Shown: positions 1 to 5,148, counted from the first letter of the stretch. The stretch: 5,297 bases of DNA from Clostridia bacterium (GCA_017522515.1 JAFWZH010000137.1:1-5297), one strand, 5' to 3'. Translations and numbers: made by a program. The notes: generated from the sequence alone by a model not told the origin.

Positions 1-29
1 TCAGCGAAAACCCAGTGTTTGTGCGGTTT

Positions 30-92
30 TCAAGGCTTTTGTGTTATTATACCGCGAGCATCTATGCGTCTAACAATTCCTGTTGCCTTCAT
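30..92 (-). pseudogene. Truncated SpoVT/AbrB-like N-terminus (20 codons)
   Basis: The minus-strand frame reads MKATGIVRRIDARG, then IITQKP and a stop. The first 14 residues match the start of SpoVT (MKATGIVRRIDDLG), the AbrB-type DNA-binding regulator of late sporulation, at 12 of 14 positions. Family members are about 180 residues, so nearly everything, including the rest of the swapped-hairpin DNA-binding domain, is missing. The start is supported by an AGAGGAG site at 104-110, 11 nt upstream. Codons after the glycine no longer follow the family except perhaps a lysine, so there is either a deletion junction near 50-56 or decay. The 29 bases beyond the stop hold a 7-bp inverted repeat (6-12 with 25-31) and no clear continuation. 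It is most likely a dead gene start; a short peptide cannot be excluded. The spoVT assignment rests on recognition of the motif alone. Confidence 0.6.
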
Positions 93-120
93 AATATAAT
101 TAACTCCTCTTTGTTTAAAT

Positions 121-266
121 TAATGAATAATGAAAAATGAATGATGAAAAAAATGAATAATTATTGTGTCGGCAATGCCGACTTATATATCTATATCGTG
201 CCAAAGGCACACCGAAATTATTCACTATTCATTATTCACTATTCACTCGCAAGGCTCCGCCTTGCG
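121..266. repeat. Palindrome-rich non-coding repeat element (MITE/REP-like)
   Basis: The stretch is made of nested inverted repeats. The outer arms are low-complexity TGAATAAT/TGAATAGTGAA-type blocks (about 121-165, and in inverted orientation about 216-246) that can pair imperfectly. Inside and beside them are three perfect small hairpins: 168-182 (7-bp arms, 1-nt centre), 198-210 (5-bp arms, AAA loop) and 248-266 (8-bp arms CGCAAGGC/GCCTTGCG, TCC loop). The open frames crossing it are short, repetitive and lack a ribosome binding site. The architecture is that of a small non-autonomous or structured intergenic repeat; no target-site duplication can be set with certainty. It sits between two copies of a spoVT-like start (30-92 and 232-282), which suggests insertion or recombination there. 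Whether it is multicopy in its genome cannot be seen from this window. Confidence 0.6.
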
Positions 267-282
267 CCCCTGTTGCTTTCAT
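232..282 (-). pseudogene. Second spoVT-like start (MKATG), interrupted after 5 codons
   Basis: A minus-strand ATG at 280-282 is preceded by AAGGAG (295-300, 12-nt spacing) and reads M-K-A-T-G, the same five residues as the fragment at 30-92. From codon 6 the frame enters the palindromic repeat (AQGGALRVNSE) and stops at 232-234. The stretch from the ribosome binding site to codon 5 aligns with the other copy (GGAG, AT-rich spacer, ATGAARGCAACAGG) but differs at several bases, so it is a diverged copy rather than a fresh duplication. The natural reading is the original 5' end of a spoVT-like gene disconnected from its body by the repeat. It is unlikely to make a useful protein. Confidence 0.45.
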
Positions 283-290
283 ATATACAA

Positions 291-344
291 AAATCTCCTT
301 GCTTTACAGACCTGACTGTTAGTATCTGTAAACACACGAGATTT
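291..344 (-). promoter_or_regulatory. Nested hairpin that pairs with a Shine-Dalgarno sequence
   Basis: Two perfect stems are nested: AAATCTC (291-297) with GAGATTT (338-344), and inside them TTTACAGA (303-310) with TCTGTAAA (325-332) around a 14-nt loop. In the minus-strand transcript the outer 3' arm contains the GAG of the AAGGAG site serving the ATG at 280-282, so folding would hide part of that site. This is the geometry of a leader that controls translation. No known riboswitch class is recognised. Only five U residues follow the outer stem, so an intrinsic terminator for the regulator gene ending at 369 is a weaker alternative. Confidence 0.4.
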
Positions 345-368
345 ATACGGGTAAATTTGGGCTTTATC

Positions 369-1394
369 TTAATTGTAATATGAAAATAACGATTTCAGAG
401 TATCATCATATTTGTCGCTGATTTTATACGGCATTTGTTGGTAAGCAACTGAATCGGGAAATTCTAAATCCCCGTAAGCGTACCAGTAGAACTGATTGTT
501 TGCAACAAATACGTCGCCATATTCTTTATATATAATTCCTTTTTCATCGTAAGCTATAACAGTCATTCTTTGCTGATTAGGAAGATATTCGCAGGTTAGA
601 TTTGAATCAACATTTTCATCAGACAATAGAATAAGATGTGAAAACAACTCTCCATTTATTAAAAGTTCTTTTTCATATCCGTTAGATTGCTCAAAAACGA
701 TATAAGCACTCTGCGGATTAAAATCATTCAATAGCTTTTGATAATAACCGATTTTCGTTTCTTTAACATAAAAGTCAATGTCGTGTTCCGAACGCAAATA
801 AACCAAATCATTATCAGGCGCACCTTGTACACTTTGTAGCGCATATTCCGAAAGCAGTTTATCTAAAATTGAACCACCGTCTAATTTTATTTCGTCAACG
901 ATTTCCTCGCCTAAACGACACGAATATCCATTCATATCCAATGGCACGTATCGTTCTCCGTAATAAGTTAAGCAGGAAAGATCATTAGTTAGAACGGCAT
1001 ATGATTCGCCCTTCAACGATTGTGCAATACCTAAAAAGATAGAAACACATAGCATACAAAAAATAATTACCGAAATTATGCATACAGTAATCAACAAACG
1101 CAAATTACGGCGTTTATCTGCTTTGGCTTGATGGCATACTGTTAAAACAGTCTTTTCCACAACTTCAACAGCTTCTTCTTTAGATAAACGATCACCGTTT
1201 AGTAGTTCATTGACAGACACGTTAAAGATGTTTGAAATTTCAGGCAAAATAGTAACGTCGGGATAACCTTTGCCTGTTTCCCACCGGGAAACGGCTTTGG
1301 CGGTTACATTTAATCTCTCGGCTAATTCCTGTTGCGTAATACCCGATTCTTTTCGCAGTTTAGCAATGAATGCACCTGTTTCTTGCGGACTCAT
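369..1394 (-). CDS. Membrane-anchored XRE-family transcriptional regulator
   Basis: Residues ~8-64 form a classic Cro/C1-type helix-turn-helix (ITQQELAERLNV followed by AVSRWETGKGYPD and the LLNG end typical of this family). A charged linker leads to one strongly hydrophobic segment at ~99-124, flanked by KRR on the N-terminal side. This predicts a cytoplasmic DNA-binding head and an external C-terminal domain of about 215 residues. The outer part has no motif I recognise; it is rich in Tyr, Asp and Glu. Such proteins are widespread in Clostridia as one-component regulators that may sense an envelope or extracellular signal; the ligand here is unknown. The ATG at 1392-1394 is well supported by AAAGGGAGGT at 1401-1410. 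It is not in an operon with the genes to its right, and its target genes cannot be read from context, although repeated boxes in its promoter suggest autoregulation. Confidence 0.85.
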   Translation of the reverse strand: MSPQETGAFIAKLRKESGITQQELAERLNVTAKAVSRWETGKGYPDVTILPEISNIFNVSVNELLNGDRLSKEEAVEVVEKTVLTVCHQAKADKRRNLRLLITVCIISVIIFCMLCVSIFLGIAQSLKGESYAVLTNDLSCLTYYGERYVPLDMNGYSCRLGEEIVDEIKLDGGSILDKLLSEYALQSVQGAPDNDLVYLRSEHDIDFYVKETKIGYYQKLLNDFNPQSAYIVFEQSNGYEKELLINGELFSHLILLSDENVDSNLTCEYLPNQQRMTVIAYDEKGIIYKEYGDVFVANNQFYWYAYGDLEFPDSVAYQQMPYKISDKYDDTLKSLFSYYN

Positions 1395-1418
1395 AAAAGC
1401 ACCTCCCTTTCAGTCATA

Positions 1419-1446
1419 ATTGTACCGAATAGCACAGTTTTTTCAA
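1419..1446 (-). promoter_or_regulatory. Sigma-A-type promoter of the XRE regulator
   Basis: On the minus strand, TTGAAA (1441-1446) and TACAAT (1419-1424) are separated by 16 bp, close to the vegetative consensus. The predicted transcript start near 1412 would leave a very short leader carrying only the AAAGGGAGGT site (1401-1410). An 8-bp box, TGTGCTAT (minus strand, 1429-1436), lies in the spacer, where a bound repressor would block polymerase. Confidence 0.55.
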
Positions 1447-1478
1447 CCTATGAATCGTGGATAAACATATTTTTATTC

Positions 1479-1489
1479 ATTATAGCACA
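1479..1489 (-). promoter_or_regulatory. Extended -10 element, possible second promoter, with repeated TGTGCTAT box
   Basis: Minus-strand TGCTATAAT (1479-1487) is a perfect extended -10 (TGn-TATAAT); no good -35 is present 16-18 bp upstream, which an extended -10 can tolerate. Its TGTGCTAT (1482-1489) repeats exactly the box at 1429-1436, 53 bp away, about five helical turns. It could be a distal promoter or the second half of an operator. Confidence 0.35.
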
Positions 1490-1683
1490 TTTTTCTGAAA
1501 TCGAGTAGGAGGGATTTTAATATACCTTCCCACCACACTATGTATCGCCCAGTAAAACCTGTCGAAAAGTGTCAATGTTGTCAGCAAGAGGTCGCCCTTC
1601 CTTATGCGGAGGGTGCGTTTAATCTTCTTTTCATTAGTAAATCATTACTCCGCCTAAATTAATATCTTTTTTGTTTTAACGAT
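1490..1683. other. Gene-free intergenic region
   Basis: No convincing gene. On the minus strand there is an open stretch of 32 codons (1473-1571) ending in KSLLLDFRKMCYNE, without a start codon at its upstream end and overlapping the promoter of the XRE regulator. I have the impression that such tails recur as spurious peptides in Clostridia, which would make this a conserved intergenic repeat, but that cannot be tested here. A bulged hairpin lies at ~1594-1612 (CCCTTCC with GGAGGG), and AGTAA/TTACT arms flank 1636-1649. None has a U-tract good enough to call a terminator. Confidence 0.4.
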
Positions 1684-2013
1684 TTAATTCCAACTACTTT
1701 TTCTCCATTCACCAAAGAATTCCTCTTCGTTAATAATCCCATCCCATATTGTAGTTAAAAAGTTAACTATAGTATTGACAACTTCATCAAAAGTCAAGTC
1801 AGGCTTTTTTATATCTTTCAATGCGCGTTTCCACTTTGAAACCATTTCAGAATCATTAACAAAGTTAGCTATCTGTTGTAAACTATCTCTGTTGTAGGAT
1901 GTGCCTCTGTTTTGTAATGTTTCCGCAATTGCTTCTTGAAGTTTGCGACCATCAAAATCAAACATTTTCGAAAGATAATATATATCGTAAAAATCTTTCA
2001 TTCTACTGGTCAT
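1684..2013 (-). pseudogene. C-terminal fragment of AbiEii/AbiGii-type nucleotidyltransferase toxin
   Basis: TSRMKDFYDIYYLSKMFDFDGRKL followed by a Q-E-A-I helix and NRGT is the characteristic C-terminal region of AbiEii-family proteins (toxin half of type IV abortive-infection systems, about 280-310 residues). Only about 110 residues remain. The family-like sequence already starts upstream of the methionine, at RLEM (to about 2022), and the open frame runs further back without homology I can see. The ATG at 2011-2013 has no Shine-Dalgarno sequence and is an internal methionine rather than a true start. The N-terminal nucleotidyltransferase core, with its GS and D-x-D type catalytic residues, is absent, as is any AbiEi antitoxin. 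It is therefore a remnant with no expected toxin activity. The end at 1684 looks natural (EEFFGEWRKSSWN). Confidence 0.75.
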
Positions 2014-2231
2014 TTCGAGTCTGTGGCAATTTAATACATTTCTATTGCATGCATCATTTTATAAATTGTCAAGAGTTCATCGAGCTTATTCTTTTTATAC
2101 AATACGATCATAGCTTTGCATCTATTAAACGCCTAGTTTGCTGAATATCAATAAAACAATACTTTACACCAAAATTTCATTAAGACAGAGAAGTATTCAT
2201 TAGAGCAACGACAGCATGCAATCAATCATTA
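2014..2231. other. Degenerate intergenic stretch with a small unassigned open frame
   Basis: This gap contains no intact gene. The best-looking piece is a minus-strand frame at 2031-2111 (26 codons, MIVLYKKNKLDELL then a helical M-H-A-I-E-M-Y end), with no ribosome binding site. Just upstream in another frame, IDIQQTRRLIDAK reads up to a stop at about 2110, so one frameshift could join the two into a longer remnant. I do not recognise the family. Together with the broken toxin gene on its left, the stretch looks like deletion debris; the breakpoint with the AbiEii remnant lies near 2020-2035. Confidence 0.35.
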
Positions 2232-2306
2232 TTATGGGTCATACGCGTCGAAAAAATCATCTAAGGTATAATTTTCATCGCACCCCAAAAGCTCTTCCAA
2301 AAAGTC
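2232..2306 (-). pseudogene. In-frame 24-codon tail beyond the phosphoesterase stop
   Basis: Directly after the TAA at 2307-2309 the same frame stays open for 24 codons (DFLEELLGCDENYTLDDFFD, then AYDP) to a TAA at 2232-2234. The composition is acidic and protein-like, matching the acidic end of the phosphoesterase, and unlike random AT-rich sequence. This suggests that the upstream stop is a recent nonsense mutation or was created together with the adjacent 15-bp duplication, and that the ancestral protein had about 263 residues. Chance openness over 24 codons is possible. Confidence 0.4.
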
Positions 2307-3026
2307 TTATTCAATTTCTGTATCTTCAATTTCTGTATCCAATTCAGATACTTCTTCAAAGAATATTCTAACTGGACCATCCTCTGAATCTATATGATAA
2401 TGTCCCGCGAACCACCTATCAAAATCAAGATTGTCCATTATTTCCTGTAGCCAGTACTCCGTCGACTTATCAACCGTAGATTGGTCAATTCCGGGAATCA
2501 AAGCCCATGTAGGCTCGTAATCAATAGGAACTGTGTGTGAGAATACATAATCAACTTTCCAACCGCAACCATTAAGCTGTGCAGTTACATATTCTTTAAT
2601 CTCATCCGAGGGCTGCTCGTTCTCAAACCAAGCTAAACCACGGTTAAGGCGATAATGCTTATCAACACTGTATGCCCCACCAATTACAATAGCTTTCTTA
2701 CCTCCAAAATCATAAATTTCACCATCCTTAGCGAATAGAATATCGGGAAAAGAGTCATCATAGTAAACAATTCCTCCGTGCCATTCCATCTCATCGTAAC
2801 CAAGCTCAAATGGTCTTTCCTCATGATTCCCGTGAACACAAAACAATGTGATTTCAAGCTGTGCCAACACACTTTTTAATTCTTCATCTCTGAAATCACA
2901 GTAATAGTTGATCCCCGCATCACCTAAAATTATAAGAACATCCTCCTTTGTTGTTCCGTATTCATCACAAAAATCAAATACTCTGTCAAAATCTCTGTGG
3001 GTATCACCCGTTATATATATTGCCAT
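2307..3026 (-). CDS. Calcineurin-like metallophosphoesterase
   Basis: A 239-aa protein with the full metal-binding signature of the calcineurin-like superfamily in order: GDTH (7-10), GDAG (35-38), GNHE (66-69), SH (163-164) and GHYH (208-211). The GGAYSVDKHYR block (116-126) is typical of the small bacterial subfamily found on phages and accessory elements. The dinuclear metal site should be complete, so phosphodiesterase or phosphatase activity is expected; the substrate is unknown. There is no signal peptide or membrane segment, so it acts in the cytoplasm. The start is fixed by AGGAGGA at 3033-3039, 6 nt before the ATG. It lies 49 bp downstream of the 164-aa gene on the same strand and has its own strong ribosome binding site, so the two are probably co-transcribed. 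The C-terminus ends in a perfect 15-bp tandem duplication (DTEIE twice) just before a stop that may be premature. Confidence 0.88.
   Translation of the reverse strand: MAIYITGDTHRDFDRVFDFCDEYGTTKEDVLIILGDAGINYYCDFRDEELKSVLAQLEITLFCVHGNHEERPFELGYDEMEWHGGIVYYDDSFPDILFAKDGEIYDFGGKKAIVIGGAYSVDKHYRLNRGLAWFENEQPSDEIKEYVTAQLNGCGWKVDYVFSHTVPIDYEPTWALIPGIDQSTVDKSTEYWLQEIMDNLDFDRWFAGHYHIDSEDGPVRIFFEEVSELDTEIEDTEIE
2310..2339 (-). repeat. Perfect 15-bp tandem duplication inside a coding end
   Basis: The unit GATACAGAAATTGAA (minus strand) occurs twice back to back without mismatch and encodes DTEIE-DTEIE at the extreme C-terminus of the phosphoesterase. As 15 is a multiple of three, copy-number change by slippage keeps the frame. 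The TAA follows immediately. Confidence 0.9.
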
Positions 3027-3075
3027 TTCTTTTCCTCCTATATAAAATAGTTTTTTTTATTCTTTTCCTAAATTC

Positions 3076-3570
3076 TTAATTTTTACTCGATAACATGTCT
3101 ATTAAGAGTGAGTATATGTTTGTCAGCTTGTCATCTATATTCATTTTTTTAAAAGCTTCAATTTCTGCTATAGCAGAGGATAACCCACTAAGTGTACTAT
3201 CATTACGCTGCTGCTTAATGTTATTGATATAAGCAAGACCACATACGCGAATGAAAAACGGCATTTGCACTTTTCCCAGATCAAAAACCATTTTGAACCT
3301 TTCAATCGCCGCGTTCCAAATTGCCTCGTCTATATTAATAACAATTCTTATCTGCTGAGGGATCTCACCAATACCGTCGACATCGGCTTTCGACACAGCG
3401 GCAGCTTTTAGTTGTACTCCTGCTTCTGAATCAGATAGGTTAGCTACATATGTAACAAAATCAACAATAGCTTGCGGTCTTGATTTGTCTTGTTTTTCTG
3501 ATAAAGTTGCATATTGATTAAATATAGCAATAATCTCTTTTCTTGCTCTAACAGCGATATTTTTTTCCAT
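3076..3570 (-). CDS. Hypothetical protein, possible ribbon-helix-helix segment
   Basis: I do not recognise a named family for this 164-aa cytoplasmic protein. The N-terminal ~60 residues are helical and charged. From ~72 a strand-like run (QQIRIVINI) is followed by an amphipathic helix (DEAIWNAAIERFKMVFDL) and a second helix containing PFFIRVCGLAYI (104-115). That strand-helix-helix order, with an F-x-R-x-x-x-L-type second helix, resembles ribbon-helix-helix DNA-binding proteins; this is inference and weak. The remaining ~45 residues are helical. There is no signal peptide or membrane segment. The ATG at 3568-3570 follows GGAGGAA (3578-3584) by 7 nt. It is the first gene after a perfect consensus promoter and lies 49 bp ahead of the metallophosphoesterase. 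The three 11-bp repeats between promoter and start would suit autoregulation by a ribbon-helix-helix protein. Confidence 0.75.
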   Translation of the reverse strand: MEKNIAVRARKEIIAIFNQYATLSEKQDKSRPQAIVDFVTYVANLSDSEAGVQLKAAAVSKADVDGIGEIPQQIRIVINIDEAIWNAAIERFKMVFDLGKVQMPFFIRVCGLAYINNIKQQRNDSTLSGLSSAIAEIEAFKKMNIDDKLTNIYSLLIDMLSSKN

Positions 3571-3596
3571 GAATAAGTTCCTCCATTATGGTCATG

Positions 3597-3629
3597 GTGT
3601 ATTTTGCGTGTATTTCACGTGTATCTGTC
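3597..3629. repeat. Three tandem 11-bp direct repeats (GTGTAT boxes), putative operator
   Basis: On the plus strand three units follow without gap: GTGTATTTTGC, GTGTATTTCAC and GTGTATCTGTC, sharing GTGTAT at an exact 11-bp period. They begin 5 bp from the minus-strand -10 and cover the expected transcript start (~3627) and leader of the 164-aa gene, a position where a bound protein would repress. A period of 11 bp places each box on the same face of the helix, as in tandem operators of ribbon-helix-helix repressors. Confidence 0.65.
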
Positions 3630-3633
3630 ATAG

Positions 3634-3662
3634 ATTATAAACCACAAATTAACTTTTGTCAA
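3634..3662 (-). promoter_or_regulatory. Consensus sigma-A promoter of the hypothetical protein/phosphoesterase operon
   Basis: Minus-strand TTGACA (3657-3662) and TATAAT (3634-3639) are both perfect hexamers, separated by an optimal 17 bp. Such a strong unregulated promoter would be unusual for an accessory gene, so control by the adjoining 11-bp repeats is likely. The predicted leader is about 57 nt. Confidence 0.85.
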
Positions 3663-3684
3663 CATTTTTCACTTAACAACTTAT

Positions 3685-3763
3685 ATTGATTTGTGTGTTT
3701 TTTTAGTATATAATCTTATTGAAAAGTGTAAAATTCGCTTATGAAATTATATTGAAATGTGTA
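3685..3763 (+). repeat. Three 13-bp boxes ATTGA-WWW-GTGTR at exact 33-bp spacing
   Basis: Copies are ATTGATTTGTGTG (3685-3697), ATTGAAAAGTGTA (3718-3730) and ATTGAAATGTGTA (3751-3763). Start-to-start distance is 33 bp both times, about three helical turns, while the 20 bp between boxes are not conserved. The first overlaps a -35 (TTGATT) and the third overlaps a -10 (TATAAT) for the plus-strand ATPase. Their GTGTR half also occurs in the 11-bp repeats across the same intergenic region. They are best explained as a phased operator array. Confidence 0.65.
3686..3714 (+). promoter_or_regulatory. Candidate promoter P1 of the ATPase gene
   Basis: TTGATT (3686-3691, 4 of 6 to consensus) and a perfect TATAAT (3709-3714) are separated by 17 bp. 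The -35 lies inside the first 13-bp box. The leader would be about 70 nt and contain boxes two and three. Confidence 0.55.
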
Positions 3764-3767
3764 TAAT
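3739..3767 (+). promoter_or_regulatory. Candidate proximal promoter P2 and ribosome binding site of the ATPase gene
   Basis: A perfect TATAAT (3762-3767) overlaps the third 13-bp box; the -35 at 17 bp (TTATGA, 3739-3744) is weak, which suggests dependence on an activator or low basal use. Transcription would begin near 3774, just before AGGAGGT (3777-3783), which sits 6 nt from the ATG at 3790. Confidence 0.4.
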
Positions 3768-3789
3768 ATAGAAAACAGGAGGTAAAATT

Positions 3790-5106
3790 ATGCTTTTTAG
3801 AAAGATACAACCTTATATCGAAAACCATTTACGCTCCGATTCCAATAAGATTTTGGTTATTGACGGTGCGAGACAGATTGGTAAAACCTATATCATCAAA
3901 TATACTGCCGAAAAGCTTTTCAAGAATTATATTGAAATCAATATGCTTGAAGATTCTTTAAATGAGCGTCATTTCAGTAAGGTTAAAACAGTAGAGGATT
4001 TTTATTTGCAGGTAAGTATGATTGCCGGTGATAAAATGGAGACCAAGGATAATACAATTATCTTTATCGACGAAATCCAAGCATATCCCCATTTACTCAC
4101 TCTGCTCAAATTTTTAAAACGTGATGATAAATTCACTTATATTGCAAGCGGTTCATTACTCGGTGTTACTCTTGCCGAAACCGAATCTATCCCTATGGGC
4201 AGCATAGAGGTTAAAAGAATGTTTCCCCTTGACTTTGAAGAGTTTCTGTTAAGTCAAGGCTTTAACAATTATGCAATTGATGCAATGCGCAAAAAATTTG
4301 AGGCAAGAGAAAGTCTTGACGAAGCAACTCACAGTAAGGTTATGGATTTATTCAAGAAGTATTTGCTCGTTGGCGGTCTTCCTGATGCAATCAACTCTTA
4401 TACAAGAGATAAGAACATTGTTAGTGTTCGCAATATCCAGACGCAAATCCATAATTATTACGGTATGGACGCTTCAAAATATGACGAAGCTAAAAAACTT
4501 AAAATTCGTAGAATATATGACATGATACCGTCAAACCTTGAAAATAAGAAAAAGCGTTTGGTAATTCAGAATATCGAAAACATCAGAGGAAAACGTTCTT
4601 CCGATTATGAAGATGAATTCGATTATCTAATTAATGCAGGTATTGCGCTTGATGTAAAAGCAATTTCCACACCTACTTTCCCGTTGATTGAGAATAGCGG
4701 AAAGAATTTACTGAAATTGTATCTTAATGACGTAGGACTTCTTACAAATATTCTTTACAGAACAAACATCCGTGCTATTCTTGATGATGTGAAGAGTATT
4801 AATTTAGGCTCGGCATACGAAACGGTTGTTGCAAGCGAATTAATTGCTCACGGTCATAAACTCTTTTATTATGATAATCGCAACAAGGGTGAGGTTGATT
4901 ATCTTATCGATGATTATGATAGTCTATCCGCTGTGCCGATTGAAGTAAAGTCCGGTAAAGACTATACCGTGCATAGCGCATTGAATACGTTTGTTCAAAA
5001 CGAAGATTATCATATCAAAAAAGCTTTCGTTGTATCCAACGAAAGAAATGTCACACAAAACGGTAAGATAACATATATACCTATCTACTATATTATGTTT
5101 TTTTGA
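3790..5106 (+). CDS. AAA_14/DUF4143 family ATP-binding protein
   Basis: A 438-aa protein of the COG1373 type, at the usual family length. The N-terminal AAA_14 ATPase shows Walker A GARQIGKT (26-33), Walker B IIFIDEIQ (90-97) and a sensor-1-like YIASGS (117-122), with the family's MFPLDFEEFL (144-153) and VGGLPDAI (194-201) blocks. The C-terminal DUF4143 region carries a layout like PD-(D/E)XK nucleases: E344 in SAYET and E350 in SELIAHG, EVDYLI (368-373), and IEVKSGK (384-390) with E385 and K387. ATP hydrolysis looks intact; whether the C-terminal domain cuts DNA is not settled for the family. It is cytoplasmic, with no signal peptide. The start follows AGGAGGT by 6 nt. It is transcribed divergently from the phosphoesterase operon, and a second gene follows 42 bp downstream without a terminator between. 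These proteins are common, often multicopy, in gut Clostridia and Bacteroidetes, and their biological role is poorly defined. Confidence 0.88.
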   Translation: MLFRKIQPYIENHLRSDSNKILVIDGARQIGKTYIIKYTAEKLFKNYIEINMLEDSLNERHFSKVKTVEDFYLQVSMIAGDKMETKDNTIIFIDEIQAYPHLLTLLKFLKRDDKFTYIASGSLLGVTLAETESIPMGSIEVKRMFPLDFEEFLLSQGFNNYAIDAMRKKFEARESLDEATHSKVMDLFKKYLLVGGLPDAINSYTRDKNIVSVRNIQTQIHNYYGMDASKYDEAKKLKIRRIYDMIPSNLENKKKRLVIQNIENIRGKRSSDYEDEFDYLINAGIALDVKAISTPTFPLIENSGKNLLKLYLNDVGLLTNILYRTNIRAILDDVKSINLGSAYETVVASELIAHGHKLFYYDNRNKGEVDYLIDDYDSLSAVPIEVKSGKDYTVHSALNTFVQNEDYHIKKAFVVSNERNVTQNGKITYIPIYYIMFF

Positions 5107-5148
5107 TGCAGATAATGATTCAGTGCTTATATGAGAGGAAATAATAAA

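Noticed and set aside
1..31. Integrase attachment site at the left edge
   Set aside because: The inverted repeat 6-12/25-31 is only 7 bp and no recombinase or matching second copy is in the window.
93..282. Clean transposition with target-site duplication of the spoVT start
   Set aside because: The flanking copies are about 30 bp and differ at many positions, which is too long and too diverged for a recent duplication by transposition.
291..344. Intrinsic terminator of the XRE regulator
   Set aside because: The outer stem is AT-rich, only five U residues follow, and those overlap the spacer of a ribosome binding site; the pairing with AAGGAG fits a translational leader better.
141..383. 80-codon plus-strand open frame across the palindromic repeat
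   Set aside because: It has no ribosome binding site, its sequence is repetitive (YSLFIIHYSLARLRLAPL), and it is produced by translating hairpins; it also overlaps the leader hairpin and the end of the regulator.
1594..1612. Terminator between the toxin remnant and the regulator
   Set aside because: The stem has a bulge and no U-tract on either strand.
1899..2144. 81-codon plus-strand open frame opposite the AbiEii remnant
   Set aside because: It lies antisense to sequence with clear AbiEii similarity, has no ribosome binding site, and its composition is unlike a real protein.
3685..3783. CRISPR-like array (33-bp period)
   Set aside because: Only 13 of 33 bp are conserved, the inter-box bases are AT-rich promoter sequence, there are only three copies, and no cas gene is visible.
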